Of a stretch of 64,000 nt of DNA, positions 39,987 to 52,861 are shown piece by piece (the stretch's first letter is position 1; every line of letters starts with the position of its first letter). Location of the stretch: assembly GCA_015499995.1 (NCBI GenBank), contig JADNRV010000044.1, forward strand, positions 248,001-312,000, in the 5' to 3' direction. The translations under genes were made by a program, and so were the position numbers. The stretch is from Flammula alnicola. Its lineage: Eukaryota; Basidiomycota; Agaricomycetes; Agaricales; Strophariaceae. Under the pieces are notes generated by a model. It made no database searches, was not told where the DNA came from, and was given only the letters and a program-made list of their open reading frames with translations.

Positions 39987-41108
39987 TTATTAAAACAAAG
40001 TTCTCGAGGTTATCACACCTTCAAACGCAGCCCGCTTTGTTCCTGGAGACACCATTGTAGTCGATATTGAGTTAGGTAAATAAGGCCAGCAGGTATTAGG
40101 GGTATCCTCCAGTCGAGTAAGCAGTTTGGAGGGTCGGAACGTAGCTTGGAATGGTAGCAGGGCCAAAAAGTGCACACCAAATTTCCAGGTGATAACTTGA
40201 ATTAGTTGGAGTCACGGTCACATCATGTCACCCCAACGTTAACTTCCCAGGTCCACTCCGATGCGACTTGGGTCCTCTGTGACGCTCTGTCCAACCTCCG
40301 CCTGGGACCGGTACAACCTTACAGACTTGTTCCAGGAATGAGATATCCATATATGCTACAGGAATAAGTCATTCAAAGGTGACTAAACAGAGTATCTACA
40401 CAGTACAGCTATTCGTAACTTGGTGGCTGGCGAAATCTAATCTACAGAATTATACTTTGCGAAACGGGACTGATAGCAATGCGATAGCTAAACGAGAGCA
40501 ATGATCGTCCTCCGGCCGAGATGAGGAGGATGCATGGAGTGGAGGCACGCCCAAGGAGTGCCAAGTCTTGAAGTGGGTGAAGACTTGACTTAGTCAAGTA
40601 ACGCAAAGACGCAACCCCTGGTATTAGTAGAAGGGGCGGAGGATAAACCTTGACTTCTAAAAGCAAGGGAATTAGGAAGCTTGAGGCAGCCAGTCCATAA
40701 CAGGGCACTGTACAGATGGGCAAGAAGGTTGGAAAGAGAGAGGAAGAGAGATGCTAGAGTTGGACCAGAGAAAAAATTGAGGGAAAACAGAGATGGATAG
40801 AGTGTGTATGTCTAGAAGACTGGGGTCGAGGAAAGAGCAGAAAAGGAAAGACGCAGTGAAACACAAACGAAGGATGACGCCTCGGCGGTGATGACATTAT
40901 TCAGGTAGTGGATAGATGTCGCCGGATCCCGTAGAGGTAGAAGAACGAAGAGAAGAGGACAGCACGCGAGGGCGGGTTGAAAGAAATATGAAAAGATGAT
41001 GGATTGGTGCGACACACGAACTAGGGACATTGTCGAGACAGGCGAGGGGCGAGTGAAACTGTTAATGTGCAAGTACAGCGACATTGACTTCGACACAACA
41101 GCCGCGTC
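39987..41108. other. 1.1-kb region without a supported gene
   Basis: Upstream of MSP1, then a CT-rich (minus strand) tract from about 40440 to 41100. Several minus frames are open there but lack start/splice support. It may be the 3' UTR of the membrane protein that follows. Confidence 0.4.
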
Positions 41109-41663
41109 TTAAAGGGAGGTCCTATGGATGGAAGGGGGACGAGCACCTGCAGTTGGGGCGGTGACCTTTGTCTTGGTGTATGCTGTGCTAGGCCGACGGG
41201 GAATATTTGACATGCCAACACCCCCCTCCGAGGAAGCGGTCAATGCAGACCTAGAAGATGCGGAGACATGGCGAGAGACCCTTCCGAAGCGACGACCAGC
41301 GGGGAAAACGACGGAGGATACTGGCATGCTATAGATGGGTGAGGGGCTAATGAAAAGAGGGGTTGATTGCGAGCGGGCCCTTAGGTTGCACTTGCGGTAA
41401 AGATAGAATGCCACAAGGGCACAGAGAAACAATACTACGGCGGGGGATGCAATGAGCACACGATAGATACGAGGACAGGAAGGCGACGCACTTGATCCAA
41501 TGACAATGAGTTTAATGACCCACAAGCTAACGCCTTTGCCATGGCCATTATCAGAATTTAAAGCGCGAGGTACGAAGGTCCCAAGGGGCGAGGCCTCGAC
41601 GATGTGAAGGAGAAAACTCGCGAAAACGTAGGTGACTATTGCGAGAGGAGAAATGGCCACCAT
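41109..41663 (-). CDS. Hypothetical single-pass membrane protein
   Basis: 184-aa continuous frame starting at an ATG in good context. Signal peptide (SPLAIVTYVFASFLLHIVEA), a short outer segment, a membrane helix VLIASPAVVLFLCALVAFYLY followed by the stop-transfer RKCNLRARS, then a Ser/Pro/Arg-rich cytosolic tail with RFGRVSRHVSASSRSAL and low-complexity Thr/Ala/Pro. The layout resembles small fungal surface or Golgi membrane proteins; no domain recognised. Upstream frames on the same strand (41709-41930) are probably 5' UTR. Confidence 0.55.
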   Translation of the reverse strand: MVAISPLAIVTYVFASFLLHIVEASPLGTFVPRALNSDNGHGKGVSLWVIKLIVIGSSASPSCPRIYRVLIASPAVVLFLCALVAFYLYRKCNLRARSQSTPLFISPSPIYSMPVSSVVFPAGRRFGRVSRHVSASSRSALTASSEGGVGMSNIPRRPSTAYTKTKVTAPTAGARPPSIHRTSL

Positions 41664-42967
41664 GATGTCAAAGGATGGATATTGCTGCCGGAATTGAAGA
41701 GAAGGATCTTAAAACAAGTAATTCAGTTGGAGGATGTATGAGACGAGAGGAGCTACCAACCACAGAAAGAGCGACTCGTCCTTAAGAGGTGTCGCTAATA
41801 AGGACGATGGAGAGGAAGAAGAAAAGGGATAAGCAGGGAAAGGAATATGAGGTTTGGGGGGAAACGAGGAAGGGAGCTCAAGTAGGCTATTTAAAGGAAG
41901 ACATAAAGCATCGAGAGATGCGAAGTACAAGATAAGATTGGCGGCGGTTTGGGTTCAATGTGCTGGCTGCGGCGTCGAATGTCAGCTAAATGCGGCCCAA
42001 GATTGCATTGAACGGAGCTGGAAACATCCGAACTTTGTGGGTGACCAAAAGGATCCCACACGACCTTAGGATGAAGAAATGAAGAAAACCACATATCCCA
42101 GATCGAACATCACGATGAGTTAAGATGAGTCATCCATACTTCCGGATCCGGAAGATAATAGTATTGGAGGGTGCTAGTAAGGATGCAGTGAATGATACGG
42201 GCGAGGAAGTTGACAAGGAAAGTCAAGCGCTCCTCCGCACCTGTGGAAGCGAACTGCTATAATCAGCTGGTCTTGACTGTATGTGGACGGCCGACGTGTA
42301 GACATTCAAGTCGGGACAATGCGGGATGGCACGTTGCAAAGGTGAGGCAAATGCCCAAGAGCGCCTAAATCAAGTCTGCTGATGGACCGTGTCAACAACC
42401 AGCAGGGAATCAGGACCTGGGCGCCCGGGCGCTCACCTTTTGCATGCCATCTTGGAGTCCATGTATAATGACGATTGGTCATGTATAGAGTGCCAAAGAG
42501 AGTTTTCTCTCACAGGTTACAGCCTTGACGAATGTACATACGAGTACATTGCTCCGAGAAGCCGCAGTCATCTGCTTCTGTGCATCGTCAATCCTAGGCC
42601 GGGATCTCGGGTTACTTGAAAGGACATTTCTTGAGATATTTTTGAGATTATGAGCAATTTAATCTAGTCTATTGTGAGTGCAAAATCCAACCCGAGGATC
42701 TCGTCATATCGAGCGATGTGTTCACACCTTTCTGTCATCTGAAGTTTCAGATTTCGGAAGTTTGATTCGATAGTGAGGCATTTAAAAACAATCATAAAGA
42801 CCCCAGAATCCCGACGCGAGCTCCCAGAAGACGGAGGACAGGAAGTGAGATCGCGGTTAGGTTGATGTTGAGAACAAGAATGGTGGTGTCGGCCGTGTGG
42901 CATAACTTAGCTAAACCCTAACCCGAACACATGCCTTTCCTTCCTCCTGCCACAAACACCGACGACG
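41664..42967. other. 1.3-kb region upstream of ALG11 without a supported gene
   Basis: Holds the promoters of two divergent genes. No conserved frame, repeat array or RNA gene was recognised. Confidence 0.4.
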
Positions 42968-45001
42968 ATGACGAACATTATCGCCTTTCTTCCACTGGGG
43001 TTATTCTGGCTTGTCTTGGTTCAACCTCTTTTATTTGTTCCAACACTATGGATTTCACTGCGGGTATATAGCTGGCTACTGCGCTCCTCCAACCTTGGGC
43101 GTCGGACCGCATTGCTCACAGAACTGGGTTACTCAGACGGAGACAAGAAACGCATTGTGGGCTTCTTCCACCCATATTGGTAAGTATTCACCACTAGCAG
43201 ATACACGGTGCTATCTGATTCTACGTTTAGGCTTAAAGTAATGCTGGCGGAGGTGGCGAACGGGTGTTGTGGACTGCCATAGCTGCTATGCAGCGTACAG
43301 ATCCTGACATTATCAGCGTCGTGTATAGCGGAGATATCGACGTTACCAAAGACGAAATCATCTCCAAAGTCAAAGTAAGCTTTTTCTTGATGGCGTATGC
43401 CCGTACGCTGCTCACGGAGGCTGTGTGTCTCCTCCGTTCATTAGGCTAGATTTGACATCACGCTGGATCCCAAATCACTTCATTTTGTCTTCCTTCAATC
43501 ACGCCGCCTGGTTGAAGATTATACCTGGCCTCGTTTTACGCTATTGGGACAGAGTCTTGGTTCCATGTATCTTGCATGGGAGTCGATGTCCAAACTTATT
43601 CCGGACTTATACATTGGTTCGATTTCCGTGCACACGATCTACGGAACTCATCTAATCATGAATGGGCCTTCTTAGACACTATGGGTTATACTTTCACTTT
43701 CCATGTCGTCTCCCAACTAGGACGCATCCCGATTGGTGCATATGTCCATTACCCAACTATCAGTACAGATATGCTGGCTCGCGTGAAATCTAGAAAAAAA
43801 TGGCACACAAATGCAGACGAAATATCGTCCTCTGCGATATTGAGCCATCTGAAACTCTTGTAAGTTCCGTTAGTCTGCTGAGCGTTGGATCTGGCCTGAC
43901 AGAAACTCAAACCGTTGCCAGGTACTATCGTCTCTTCATGTATTATTACGTGTTATCTCTTCGGACCTCCTCCTTTGTAATGGTGAACTCATCGTGGACG
44001 AAGAATCACGTCGATTCCATTCTACAATATTCCGACATCTTAATGGACGCCCTACACATGGTTCCTCCATTGGTCGCAATTAAACTGTTCACGTCACGAA
44101 ATGCGCCTAGTACTGCCAGAATCGTTTATCCTCCCTGCGATACTCGTGAAATGGCTTCTTTCCCGCTCATGCCTCGGCACCATATTGTTTTGAGCGTTGC
44201 CCAATTCCGGTTAGTAGTTCGGTGCCCCACCCTTCGCATATTCTCCTATTGACCCAAATCATAGCCCAGAGAAAGATCACCGAGCACAATTGATTGCATT
44301 CCACCGGCTTCTCCAACTAAACCCGGAGTATGCACGGAATAACGACGATCAAGTTAAATTGGTGCTCGTAGGCGGAAGTCGCAACGATGGCGATGCGAAA
44401 CGCGTTGTCGAGCTTCGCAACCTGGCAAAAGAGCTTGGTATTGAGGTATATGTCCGCCATCTATAATTATATTGAAGGCTGATCTCAAGTGACATTTTTC
44501 ATAGCCACACGTCGAATTTGTTGTAAATGCCACTTATCCCGTTGTGCTTGACTGGCTTTCGAAGGCCAGCATAGGCCTCAGCACGATGGTGGATGAACAT
44601 TTTGGCATAAACATAGTAGAATTTATGGTAGGCGACAGCTTCGTGACAAGGTCTTTGACGAACCCTTGACCCTATAATAGGCCGCAGGAGTCATACCTGT
44701 TGCACATGCATCAGGTGGTCCATTGAAAGATATTATCGTACCATTCAACGGAGAAAGAACAGGTAGCGTCTATTTTCCGTGCCCACGATCATCTGTCTAA
44801 TGCCATTAATCAGGGTTTCATGCGCGGACATTAGAGGAGTTTGCAGATGCAATGCAGACAGTTCTGGCACTTTCCCCGGAAGAAGAAATGGCACTGCGAT
44901 GGCGGGCCCGGGCGTGGGCCGTTCAGCGATTTTCAGAGGAAGAATTCGAAAGGGGATGGAATCAAAGTGGTTGGCGGGCTTGTTTATTGCCACCTTCGTG
45001 A
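42968..45001 (+). CDS. ALG11: GDP-Man:Man3GlcNAc2-PP-dolichol alpha-1,2-mannosyltransferase
   Basis: GT4 enzyme adding two alpha-1,2 mannoses to the lipid-linked oligosaccharide on the cytosolic face of the ER. N-terminal membrane helix ([22 protein letters not shown]), then [19 protein letters not shown] split by an intron inside Cys. [83 protein letters not shown] and the donor-binding [14 protein letters not shown] (E-x7-E) follow. Ends LLPPS, TGA 44999-45001. Eight or more exons, frame intact. Confidence 0.95.
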
Positions 45002-46811
45002 TTTTTAGCACGCCGATGTCGAGTTGCTTCAAAAAACCTTCTGCATACTCGGCGCCTTGGGGGAATGTTTCCCTTCTTAAATAAAGGATCTCATCCGCAG
45101 CGATATATTCTGTTCAGTACGCGATAAGCTGCTTTGAAGTAATAAGCTGGACGGTCACTGCCGCCCTATTCCAGAAACGCAACATATATCCATGTATCAC
45201 CGCGGAACGCTATTCAATGAAATTTTTCATTGTCGTCTCGATCATGAGAATATAAAATTAATGTTACCATGTTCCGTTCCCCCAGCATAGATTCTATTGG
45301 GATTCTGGGAAGTGTTGAGATGACGCTGGCAGAGATTCCAGATGTATTCGAACAGGGGATCGTGCCACGGCAAGGAGCATATGAGTGAGAAATCGAAAGA
45401 GGTGTGATGGGGTTTCAGTCCAACAGTCCATTCAATCCGGCCGAAGTCTTGCAAGCAGGAACCGATTTTTGGGGTACTAGTAGCTGGCTGGACACATAAT
45501 GAAGATTCAGGAAGATTCGTCTTCCTCGTCTACATATATTTACAGTACGTACTAGCTGGAATCTGAGGCTTGATAAGCCAGGATCCGGAGCACTGCCTAG
45601 GCGTCGAAGCATTCATGCCCGCCGCCCGCTTGAACTCCCACAACAAAACTCCAAAGCCATGACTGTCTCTACGACAGATGAAAGGAATCGGTGATCAGTT
45701 TTTGGCAGTTGGTATCATATGTCATAAGTGACACGCAAAAACAGATGTTATAGATTTAGACAAACCCGGCTCGAATACCGAGCTGAACAAGAGCGTGAGC
45801 TTTCTGCATGGGCTTTTTTGATCTCGTGCTGTTGTTGTATCACACAAAATAGTGGCTAGTGACTGAATGGCTGCGTCAGTCTGTCGACCTCCCAAAAAAG
45901 CCGGGCCTGTTCAAAGGTTCGACTTCGCGCTTTAATTTTGATCTTTCCCACCGTGGTAGGAAATAGTGATCCCCTTTACGCCACGATCCCATTGACGCCG
46001 TACTGCAGGGCCTTCTCTGTCTCCTAGATTTGTGTTTCAAACCTTTGTTTCAAAAGTGACCGATGGAGCTGACATACCTGTCCAGGACACTCAAGATTCT
46101 TTCGGAAACTAGCGAATCTTCATACTTGTCCGAAGAACCTGAGTTCGTCCCAGCTTCCATGGACCTCAGGACCCCAGAATCGGGGATTACCTCCTCCAAA
46201 TATTCCATTCCAAAGAAGTCCGCCTCCCGAGGTTTAGGACCACCAGAAAGGTATAGCTTGTCAAGACCGCCCGAGTCATGCGGGGCCCAGGCACTGCGGT
46301 GACCGGCTACTGTTTCGTACTGCTGAACCCCGGATCTTACTGGCGGACTTCGATGTCAACGCCACGGATGGCGGGCAATAGACATGGTGTCAAAAAAAAA
46401 AGCCGAGCCGTGGGTTTGTTCTCTTTTGCAGGCCTGCAAGCTCGAGCAATGAGACGGTGATATCGTTTCTGAGGGGTCTAGACATACGACAGAACACTTT
46501 TAGACCACGAGGCAAAGATTAATTGGACTGAACGAACCAATAGAGTTGGAAGCGACAAACCAATGGTCTGAGGTCTCTATCCCCATTGGATTTTGCCTGT
46601 TTTATCCATGGCGCAATGGTTTCTGTGTCTAGTGTGAAAAAGGTCAGAGCCGCTCAGCGCCTGCACACCAATGGGAGCAATAAAGACAAATGAACGGTCC
46701 GGCAGACTTGAAAGAGAAAGAGAAAGAGTTTGATTCAAGTGTAACCAATTTACTCATCGGCGATAGATCTAATGACGATGTTGGGAGCAAAAAAAAATCC
46801 AATCGTCGATC
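45002..46811. other. 1.8-kb region without a supported gene
   Basis: Only short frames, for example a plus ATG frame 46063-46302 and two minus frames in 45242-45612, none with recognisable domains or convincing splice structure. No repeats noticed. Confidence 0.4.
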
Positions 46812-48481
46812 TTAGGTCAACTTGACAATGACTTCTTCGCCCTTTCCTTGTATCTCTTTAATGCTCGCGAAACCGGCTAAACCGAGAGTATTATCCAAGT
46901 CGGCCAACGTGTGGCGTAAAACTTGTTCGACACCCGCCTGGCCTCCAACAATCGAGCCATATACCCACGGACGGCCAACTGAAAGGAAGCCAATCCATTT
47001 ATGAGAAAACGGCAGCAACCCATGACGTGTAAAACGACTTACGAAGCACAGCTTGGGCACCAAGAGCCAATGCCTTGATGATATCGCTTCCGGTACGAAT
47101 GCCGGAGTCGAAGAAGATTGTGAGTTTTCCTGCCTGCTGTGCGGCCTTAACTTTAGAAGATTTCATGATCATTTCTAAAGCAAGGAGCGACGGAATGGCT
47201 CCGTCGACTTGTCGACCGCCTGGGTAGCGAACAAAACTGATCAACGGTATATAAGGGGTCGTAGCACTGTATTAGTCTCACCGTGATTAGACACAACAAT
47301 TCCATCGGCACCGTAATCTATGGCCTTTTCAGCGTCCTGTTTATAATTCGTCAATCAATCAGACAAAGAACATTGGTCACATCAGTCAACATAAAGATAC
47401 ACACATGAACACTCTGAATTCCTTTGAGCACGAGCGGCCCTTCCCAGTTCTCCCTCAAGAACTTCAGGTCTTCCCAGTCACGATACAATCCAGAATTGGC
47501 TTCTTTCAACCATTCCGTTCCGAAGAAAATGGCTTCTTTGGCCTTGGCATCACCCGCAGCAACACCTTTGTCGATTTTAGAGGGATCGTACGGGAATTCG
47601 GGATGTTCGTTGGTCACTGGCTGTTTGCCATACTTTGCCATGAAGACAGGATCGGATTTGCCAATCTGGACTCCTACGCCATGGAGAAAGGGTATGTAGG
47701 CGGACTCAAGATCATGACGCCGCCATCCGATAGACATAGTGTCCAAAGTGACTACGAGTGCTTTGTAGTTGTTCTCCTTGGCTCGCTTGAGAAGGGAAAG
47801 AGTAACGTCATTGTTTTTTGGCCTATTCGCGACAGACAAGTATTACTACATGCTTCGGGTCGTCTTGATATTTAACGCACCAATAAAGCTGGAACCAGCG
47901 GTGTCCATCGCCGTTTGCTTCGGCGATTTCTTCGATTGTTCGACTAGCCGCCGTGCTTAAGATATATGGCACTCCGAGTGCCTTTCCTGCGCGAGCAGGA
48001 TTGAACTCAGCGTCTGGGTGGAAGATACCTTGTACCCCTATCGGCGCAATGAATATAGGCGAAGAATGAGTGACACCAAAAATTGTTGTCTGATAAGGGA
48101 TATCATGTTAATTTTGGAGGGTTTCGAAACTAATCAACGAGTTACACACCTCCAAGCTCCGTTTGGTCGCATTTACCAGCATCCTAGGAATGATCCCATA
48201 TTTCTCAAATGCCTGGCGATTAGCGCGATAGGTTGCGTTTGTTCCAGCACTTCCGCCGGCATACATGAATGCTCCTGTTCGTGTGGAAGCTGATTGTCAG
48301 CTCCGAGTCATGAAGGAAGGAAGATAGGTTTCTTACCTCCATAATCTTTTAGCTTCTCCCTGGCCTTTGCTTCAATTTCCTCAAAAACTACAGTCCCAAG
48401 GGGCTGAGGAGCAGCACGGCTACTATAGAGATCTAGCATATAGGAGCTCCATGGATTCCCAGTAGCTGTCGAATCGGCCAT
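46812..48481 (-). CDS. FMN-dependent alpha-hydroxy-acid oxidase (lactate 2-monooxygenase-like)
   Basis: Flavoenzyme oxidising L-2-hydroxy acids such as lactate. ATG 48481 sits in the context ATCATGG; an in-frame Met seven codons upstream (48502) is less well placed. N-terminus NPWSSYMLDLYSSRAAPQPL, then GGSAGTNATYRANRQAFEKYGIIPRML, FIAPIGVQGIFHP, ALGVPYILSTAASRTIEE, RWFQLYW, ALVVTLDTMSIGWRRHDLE, VLKGIQSV, the active-site signature SNHGGRQVDG, DSGIRTGSDIIKALALGAQAV and VGRPWVYGSIVGGQAGV. The long loop between YTLDT and VLKG and the Y-A-G-G-S-A-G N-terminus resemble lactate 2-monooxygenases more than cytochrome b2. Intact. Confidence 0.87.
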
Positions 48482-48502
48482 GATGTTGAGTGGTAGGTGC
48501 AC

Positions 48503-49437
48503 TAGGTTGGATAGAAATCGAAAGGGAGATAAGACTGTTGAGGAGTTAAAGTTGGGTCGTTATTTAAGCCTGAGCAGCCATTCCTCTCGGCAAAGCATTC
48601 CCCGGGAATTCTAGATGCGCATATGCGCATATGGACGAGGTCATGAGAATCGATGGTTCACTGAACAAGGCGGCAGGTGATTGCAACTGATGTTGAAATA
48701 CAGCTTACAAATTTACAATAACCCAACCTAACCCAACCAACTCTCTCAACTCTCGCTCCCACCTCCGTCCCTTCGAGGTTCTTTATGTGATCTCGTGGTA
48801 CTTCTGGGACAACCTTCAACCGCAGGCAAACTGTAGGACAGTTAAATATATGCCACTAGTGTAATAAGGAATATATCTTCTTCAATTATTGGTTCGATCG
48901 CGAGGGTTGACATCCAAATGTCCATCCAAGCAAATGCTTTTGCTTGAGGTGGTTTAGATGTCAGTGGTCGAGGGTGTATGGTCTTGAAGGGTATATAGCT
49001 TTGGTGTAGCTGACAATCGTCCAAAGCTCGTGAAATTAGCTAACTATCCGAATTTGCATGATATGGAACTGTTGAAACTCGAAACGCACCGGTTGCAGTC
49101 CTCATAGGATACGCTACATAGCTTTGGGGATAGAAATATGAGCATAAGTGCAGAGTTTGTCCCTGTGGTCGCCGAACGTTTCCTTCCGTGAGAAACTCGT
49201 ACCTGATGGGCCTGACCAGTGACCGTCGTGCGCGTTCAAAAATATATAACGCTATGACAGAACATATCGTTCGGAGAAAGTAGCGGCGTCCAACGTGTGC
49301 AGACGTGTCCCCTTCCGATTTCTTCACCTTTTCTTGTACTTATCCTCTACTTATCCATTCATTACAGGTCTTATTCAACCTGTTGGGTTCAGTGCAAGAC
49401 CTGAGTAGCGTTCCTACTGTGCTGTCACTCAGCAGTG
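48503..49437. promoter_or_regulatory. Divergent promoter region, FMN oxidase / SUN protein
   Basis: About 930 bp between divergent genes. It contains a short palindromic run of alternating ATGCGCAT/ATATGCGC near 48613-48630. No gene seen. Confidence 0.4.
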
Positions 49438-52400
49438 ATGCTTTCGGCCCTTCCAGCGACACTGCTTGCTCTACTCTTTGCGTCGCCCGTATTTTCTCAA
49501 CCGACATCATTGAATGACCAATTCAGGGCGTTAGCACTAAAAGTGCCAAAGCAGCCAGAAAATCCAATCTGCTGCCTCAAACCCCTAACGCCTTCAGAGC
49601 CAGTGGATGATGGCATTCTGCTTTCGTTCGAAGAATGGAAGATGAAACAATTGGCCACGCAAACAGCCAGTTCAGTGAAACATAACGAGGAAGCAATCAA
49701 TCGCGCGTCTACCGGAGGGATAGGGGAGGGCAACTTAGGAGGGGATATTAGCAACACCAGCGAAACAGTAATCCTCTCACCGGATAACTCTGCATCTACA
49801 GTGGAGTCTGCGAACGCTGTTGAAGCAACTCCAGAATGGACCGACTTCTCGTACCTCAAGGTGCCTACGACGGACAGATTCAACTATGCCAGCTTAGATT
49901 GTTCAGCCCGCGTCCACACGTCTCATCGTTCGGCCAAGTCACCATCATCCATCTTGACCTCAAAGCGAGACCGCTACATGCTCAGCCCATGCGACACACC
50001 CAAGGAGCAGCAATTCGTTGTGGTTGAACTCTGTGACGATATACGCATTGATACAGTGCAGCTCGCCAATTTCGAGTTCTTCAGCGGGGTATTCAAGGAT
50101 TTCACGGTCAGCGTTGCCAAAAGGTATCCAACCGACCCCGATGGATGGACAGTTGTACGGTCGTATCGAGCGAAGAATATACGTGGAGTGCAGACTTTCC
50201 ACACACCGACCTCTTTGCGCGATTTCTATCGCTTCGTACGGATCGACTTTCATTCACACTATGGCAACGAATACTATTGCCCAGTGTCTCTTCTCAGAGT
50301 GTACGGCCTCACGCATCTTGAGGAGTGGAAATGGGACATATGGGAATCCGAGAGTAGAGCAAAACAGGCCGAACTGCAGAAGAAGAGACAACTTCCTTCG
50401 TCGACTGATGTCACTCCTACTCCTCCGATTTCCTCCAACGTCGCTGATGCGACCATGCATTCAATCGATGAAGACCAACTGACTACTGAGAAAGTCGTTG
50501 ATCTTACAATAACCTCTCATGTTCCAAATGTTACCAATGTTATGGAGCATCGTTCGGACAAGCAATTATCGTCTACCAACTCAACAATATCCTATCCATC
50601 TCCTGACATTCCAACCCGGCCTGTACCATCCCATCCATCCCTTTCCAAGAACGAGACGCCTGTGCCTACCGGCAACGACAATTACCAACCGACTGCAACT
50701 AATAGCATTAACGACCCATCGAAGCATACCACTAACGCATATGTATCATCATCCACCATCGCTCCACCTATACCATCTCCATCCTCGTCACAGGATAAAA
50801 AATCGGAGATACCAATCACAGAAAACTCAACCAATAAATCATCTACCTTTGCGAATACCACAACCATCAACCCAAGTATATCACATACGCCTCAATCGAC
50901 ACCCAGCAGCTCCCATTCCAACCCTGACACACCTACCATTGTTGTTTCCACGACGTCGCCCTCTGTTGCTGTCGTTCCGATTGCTCCCCTTCCTCCGATC
51001 GCTAAGGGTGGCGAGTCCATCTATCGCACTATCATGAACCGTTTGGTGGAGGTTGAAACCAATCAGACGCTGTATATGCGGTATATCGAGCAGCAGAATT
51101 TGGCCATCAGGGATGTTATCAAGAGATTAGGAGAAGACGTAGGTCGGCTGGAGGGTATTGTGAGTTTGTTAATAACGCAAGATGGTCGTTCTCGCTCAAG
51201 CTCTTTCTAGACCCGCGCTCAATCGTTAACATATCAACGAACCGTCAACGATTGGGAGAAGCAACACTATCAGTTGGAAATGGAATACGTCGATCTCGTT
51301 TCACGAATTGAAAATCTGTCCGAGGAGGTGACTACAAATAAATTTATGTCTTATGGCTCGCTTGCTCATTGCATTTCTTGAAAGATCGTTCTCGAGAAAC
51401 GTTTGGGTGTTGCTCAGCTCTGCCTTCTTTTGGCCGTGCTCGTGTTCATGGGCCTTACCAGAGGGTCGCGAGCCGAGGCGTTGATTGACCACGGTTCGAC
51501 TAAACTCAACAGGTCTGTCAGGGAGTGGGGCAGACGTCATTTCAAACTCAGTGGTGATTGGACTGGGCGTTTCAAGGGCAAGAACCTCGAGATCCGGACA
51601 AGCAGAGAGAGCACTCCGAGTCGAGTCCGGAGTAACAGTCGAGCGCGGACGCCAACGGCTTCTGCACGACCTAAACCCATGTCGGCAAAGACTTATCCAC
51701 CCCAATTTCCTCTGCGCTCACAAAGTATGTCTCTGTCCGCATCAAACACTTTGTATGTGCTGATCAATGCGTCATAGCTGATGATAGCAAAGTGGAGTTC
51801 CCATCAAGTAATCCGCGCTCAAAAGCACCTCTGGAGCCAATACAATTGAACACTGCCCCAGTCAACAGCGAATACTTTATTCGACCACGAGCAATATCAA
51901 ACCCTCGCTCTCGTGCACCGTCTCTACGATCAACGCCTGCTGGCCGACGTACTCAACCGAGACCTATAACCCCGAGCACGTCGAGTTTCCGTCCGCAACC
52001 TCTTCAGCGGGCCAGCTCCCATGCCGGATCATCAACAATCCAGAGCGGCTCATGGGGCTCAATAGGTGTGCCACCAAAAAGCGCAAAAAAATGGGCTAGG
52101 ACCGCCCATCTACATGAGGTTAAGACCCTCGGGCCTCTTGTATCAGCAGGAGGGCGTCGGTCGAGAAAGGCAGGAGAAGATGTGGATGTCGGCTCGACGC
52201 GCCACGACCGAAGTCGGGATCGAACTCCGAGAGAGCTTGAGTTCGAGAGGGAGAACGACGACTTTTTCTCGTCTCCTTGGTTGGGTTCATCTCCGAAGTC
52301 GTCACCTGTGGACGTTACGAGAAGTCAGTCTTCCCCGACGCTGGCAAATAGTCTTCTATTCAAGCCAGAACCCAGTTTGGATGACGGTGACGTCTGGATC

Positions 52401-52496
52401 GATACCGATAGCGTCGATGGGTCAGAGCTGGAGGCTGAGCAAATACACCATACTTCAAGTCCAGGAGGTGTCAAACCAGTATCATCGCCTTCATAG
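49438..52496 (+). CDS. SUN-like domain ER membrane protein (SLP1/SUCO type)
   Basis: Signal peptide (LSALPATLLALLFASPVFS), an LSFEEWKMKQ motif shared by SLP1-type proteins, then the SUN-like domain at about residues 145-295. It has FNYASLDCSARVHTSHR, KDRYMLSPC-type, FVVVELCDDIRIDTVQLANFEFFSG, FKDFTVSV, YRFVRIDFHSHYGNEYYCPVSLLRVYG. A 230-residue Ser/Thr/Pro-rich region follows, then a coiled coil (RYIEQQNLAIRDVIKRLGED) and a membrane helix (LCLLLAVLVFMGLT) after two introns, and a basic Ser/Arg/Pro-rich cytosolic tail. Such proteins act in ER membrane-protein folding. ATG 49438 was chosen. Frame intact to TAG 52494-52496. Confidence 0.9.
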
Positions 52497-52861
52497 TTTT
52501 TGTTTACTGTCCTTCCATTTGCATTTAGTTCACAGCATTGACCTTCAGTTACCGAATACCCTCAATCATTTTCTAACTGCATTCGTGACCATGATGTCGC
52601 ATGCATTGCAGTAAAGGGAGAAATGTGGTTAATTCGTGTTCAATATAAACCGCATGACCGCCGCTCGTCGTCTGTCAACGTGGCATAGCGAGACTATACT
52701 ACCCACGATCTCCAACTCACGCAAAATGGGTATCAAACTAATTCCAATCACTTTTCTGTTCCAAGTTCGATGGGCCCTAAGAATGTACAGGATATGCCTG
52801 TACTAGTGTTACAGGAATCAGAGTTCTCTTTGCGGATGTCTACTCTCCGCGTATTGAACCC
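52497..52861. other. Convergent 3' spacer
   Basis: 365 bp between the SUN gene stop and the MYND gene stop; no coding signal seen. Similarity between the two MYND loci begins only just inside the coding end. Confidence 0.4.

Noticed and set aside
40442..41096. Several overlapping minus-strand frames, Leu/Ser/Pro-rich
   Set aside because: CT-rich DNA with no start context or introns; more likely UTR of the membrane protein gene.
50519..51037. 172-codon frame rich in His/Arg/Leu
   Set aside because: Frame shift shadow of the Ser/Thr/Pro-rich part of the SUN protein gene; low-complexity DNA opens all frames.
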